A model generated the notes under the pieces. That model had not been told where the DNA came from. It did not search any database and saw only the letters and a program-made list of their open reading frames with translations. A program made the translations under genes and the position numbers. Shown here in pieces: positions 5,263-5,635 of a DNA stretch of 5,635 nt. The number at the start of each line of letters is the position of its first letter. Positions within the stretch are counted from its first letter, which is position 1. Origin of the DNA: Hyphomicrobiales bacterium. GTDB taxonomy: Bacteria > Pseudomonadota > Alphaproteobacteria > Rhizobiales > Aestuariivirgaceae. The stretch lies in the NCBI GenBank assembly GCA_003151375.1, contig PLXI01000225.1, positions 8,105 through 13,739 of the forward strand, given 5' to 3'.

Positions 5263-5635
5263 ACAAAGCTAGCCCACGCGTTCTCACCATTAATGGTGGA
5301 TCATCGAGTATCAAATTTTCGCTTTTCGAAGCCAACGGATCGCTGCGGCGGATCTATGAGGGTGCAATTGAACGCATTGGGCAAAGCGATTCAACTCTGC
5401 ACGTCAAAGGGTTGAGCATGGCGGACAATTTTTCGCAGGAAGTCAAGGTACTGGACCATTCTGCTGCGGTAAGCGTTCTTATGGATTGGCTTCGGCAGCA
5501 GCACGACAGCGAAACAATATCCGCACTAGGGCACCGTATTGTGCATGGTGGTCCAAAATATAGCGACGCCCAAAAGATCACGCCTGAAATGGTTGCAGAG
5601 TTGCACAGGATCAGCCCATTCGATCCCCAGCATCT
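5259..5635 (+). CDS. ackA: Acetate kinase, N-terminal part (3' truncated by window)
   Basis: The first 125 complete codons are visible; the family is usually about 400 residues. Acetate kinase interconverts acetyl phosphate + ADP with acetate + ATP in the cytosol. Signature 1 is present as T-I-N-G-G-S-S-S-I-K-F (residues 10-20), with Asn12 and the phosphate-binding serines. Signature 2 is G-H-R-I-V-H-G-G (91-98), with Arg93 corresponding to the substrate-binding arginine near 91 in characterised enzymes. The next motif reads I-S-P-F-D-P-Q-H (118-125), where classical enzymes have A-P-L-H-N-P, so the usual active-site histidine appears replaced by Asp122. AAGG at 5249-5252 lies 6 bases before the ATG, and the ATGA overlap couples it to the glycoside hydrolase. 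A propionate or related short-chain kinase cannot be excluded from this fragment. Confidence 0.9.
   Translation, partial: MNKASPRVLTINGGSSSIKFSLFEANGSLRRIYEGAIERIGQSDSTLHVKGLSMADNFSQEVKVLDHSAAVSVLMDWLRQQHDSETISALGHRIVHGGPKYSDAQKITPEMVAELHRISPFDPQH

Noticed and set aside
5354..5581. 75-residue open frame on the - strand over the acetate kinase fragment
   Set aside because: It is antisense to both acetate kinase signatures and has no motif of its own.

Overview
This 5.6 kb window looks like part of a proteobacterial accessory locus for low-oxygen metabolism and redox. All genes lie on the + strand and base composition is roughly balanced. The proteobacterial assignment rests on a perfect FNR/FixK-type operator, on a membrane-anchored c-type cytochrome, and on the protein families present. 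The class cannot be fixed from the sequence alone, although a FixK-type box would suit an alphaproteobacterium. Both ends cut through genes.

Left block (1-1253): the C-terminal part of a membrane protein combines a VKOR-type (DsbB-like) thiol-oxidising segment, with its CxxC, and an SPW-type membrane segment. It overlaps by 17 bases a membrane-anchored monoheme cytochrome c that has its own strong ribosome binding site. Middle block (1311-3110): a 427-residue protein reads as a circularly permuted ATP-grasp ligase of unknown substrate. It is followed by an unrecognised four-helix membrane protein.

Right block (3111-5635): a 200-base gap holds a stem-loop and then a perfect TTGAT-N4-ATCAA operator 60 bases upstream of the next start codon. 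Downstream is a tight run of four genes: a small His-rich one-helix membrane protein, a two-helix DUF5676-like membrane protein, a cytosolic-looking glycoamylase-family (PF10091, GH144-related) glycoside hydrolase, and the start of an acetate kinase. The gene junctions are a 17-base overlap, a 37-base gap and an ATGA overlap, so they are probably one operon.

Inferred theme: an FNR/FixK-family regulator turns on the right-hand operon when oxygen is low. The glycoside hydrolase could release sugar from an internal beta-glucan, and acetate kinase would make ATP from acetyl phosphate. The acetyl-phosphate source (phosphoketolase or phosphotransacetylase) is not in view. The thiol-oxidising protein and cytochrome upstream fit a redox-adaptation setting, but their link to the right-hand operon rests on adjacency only.
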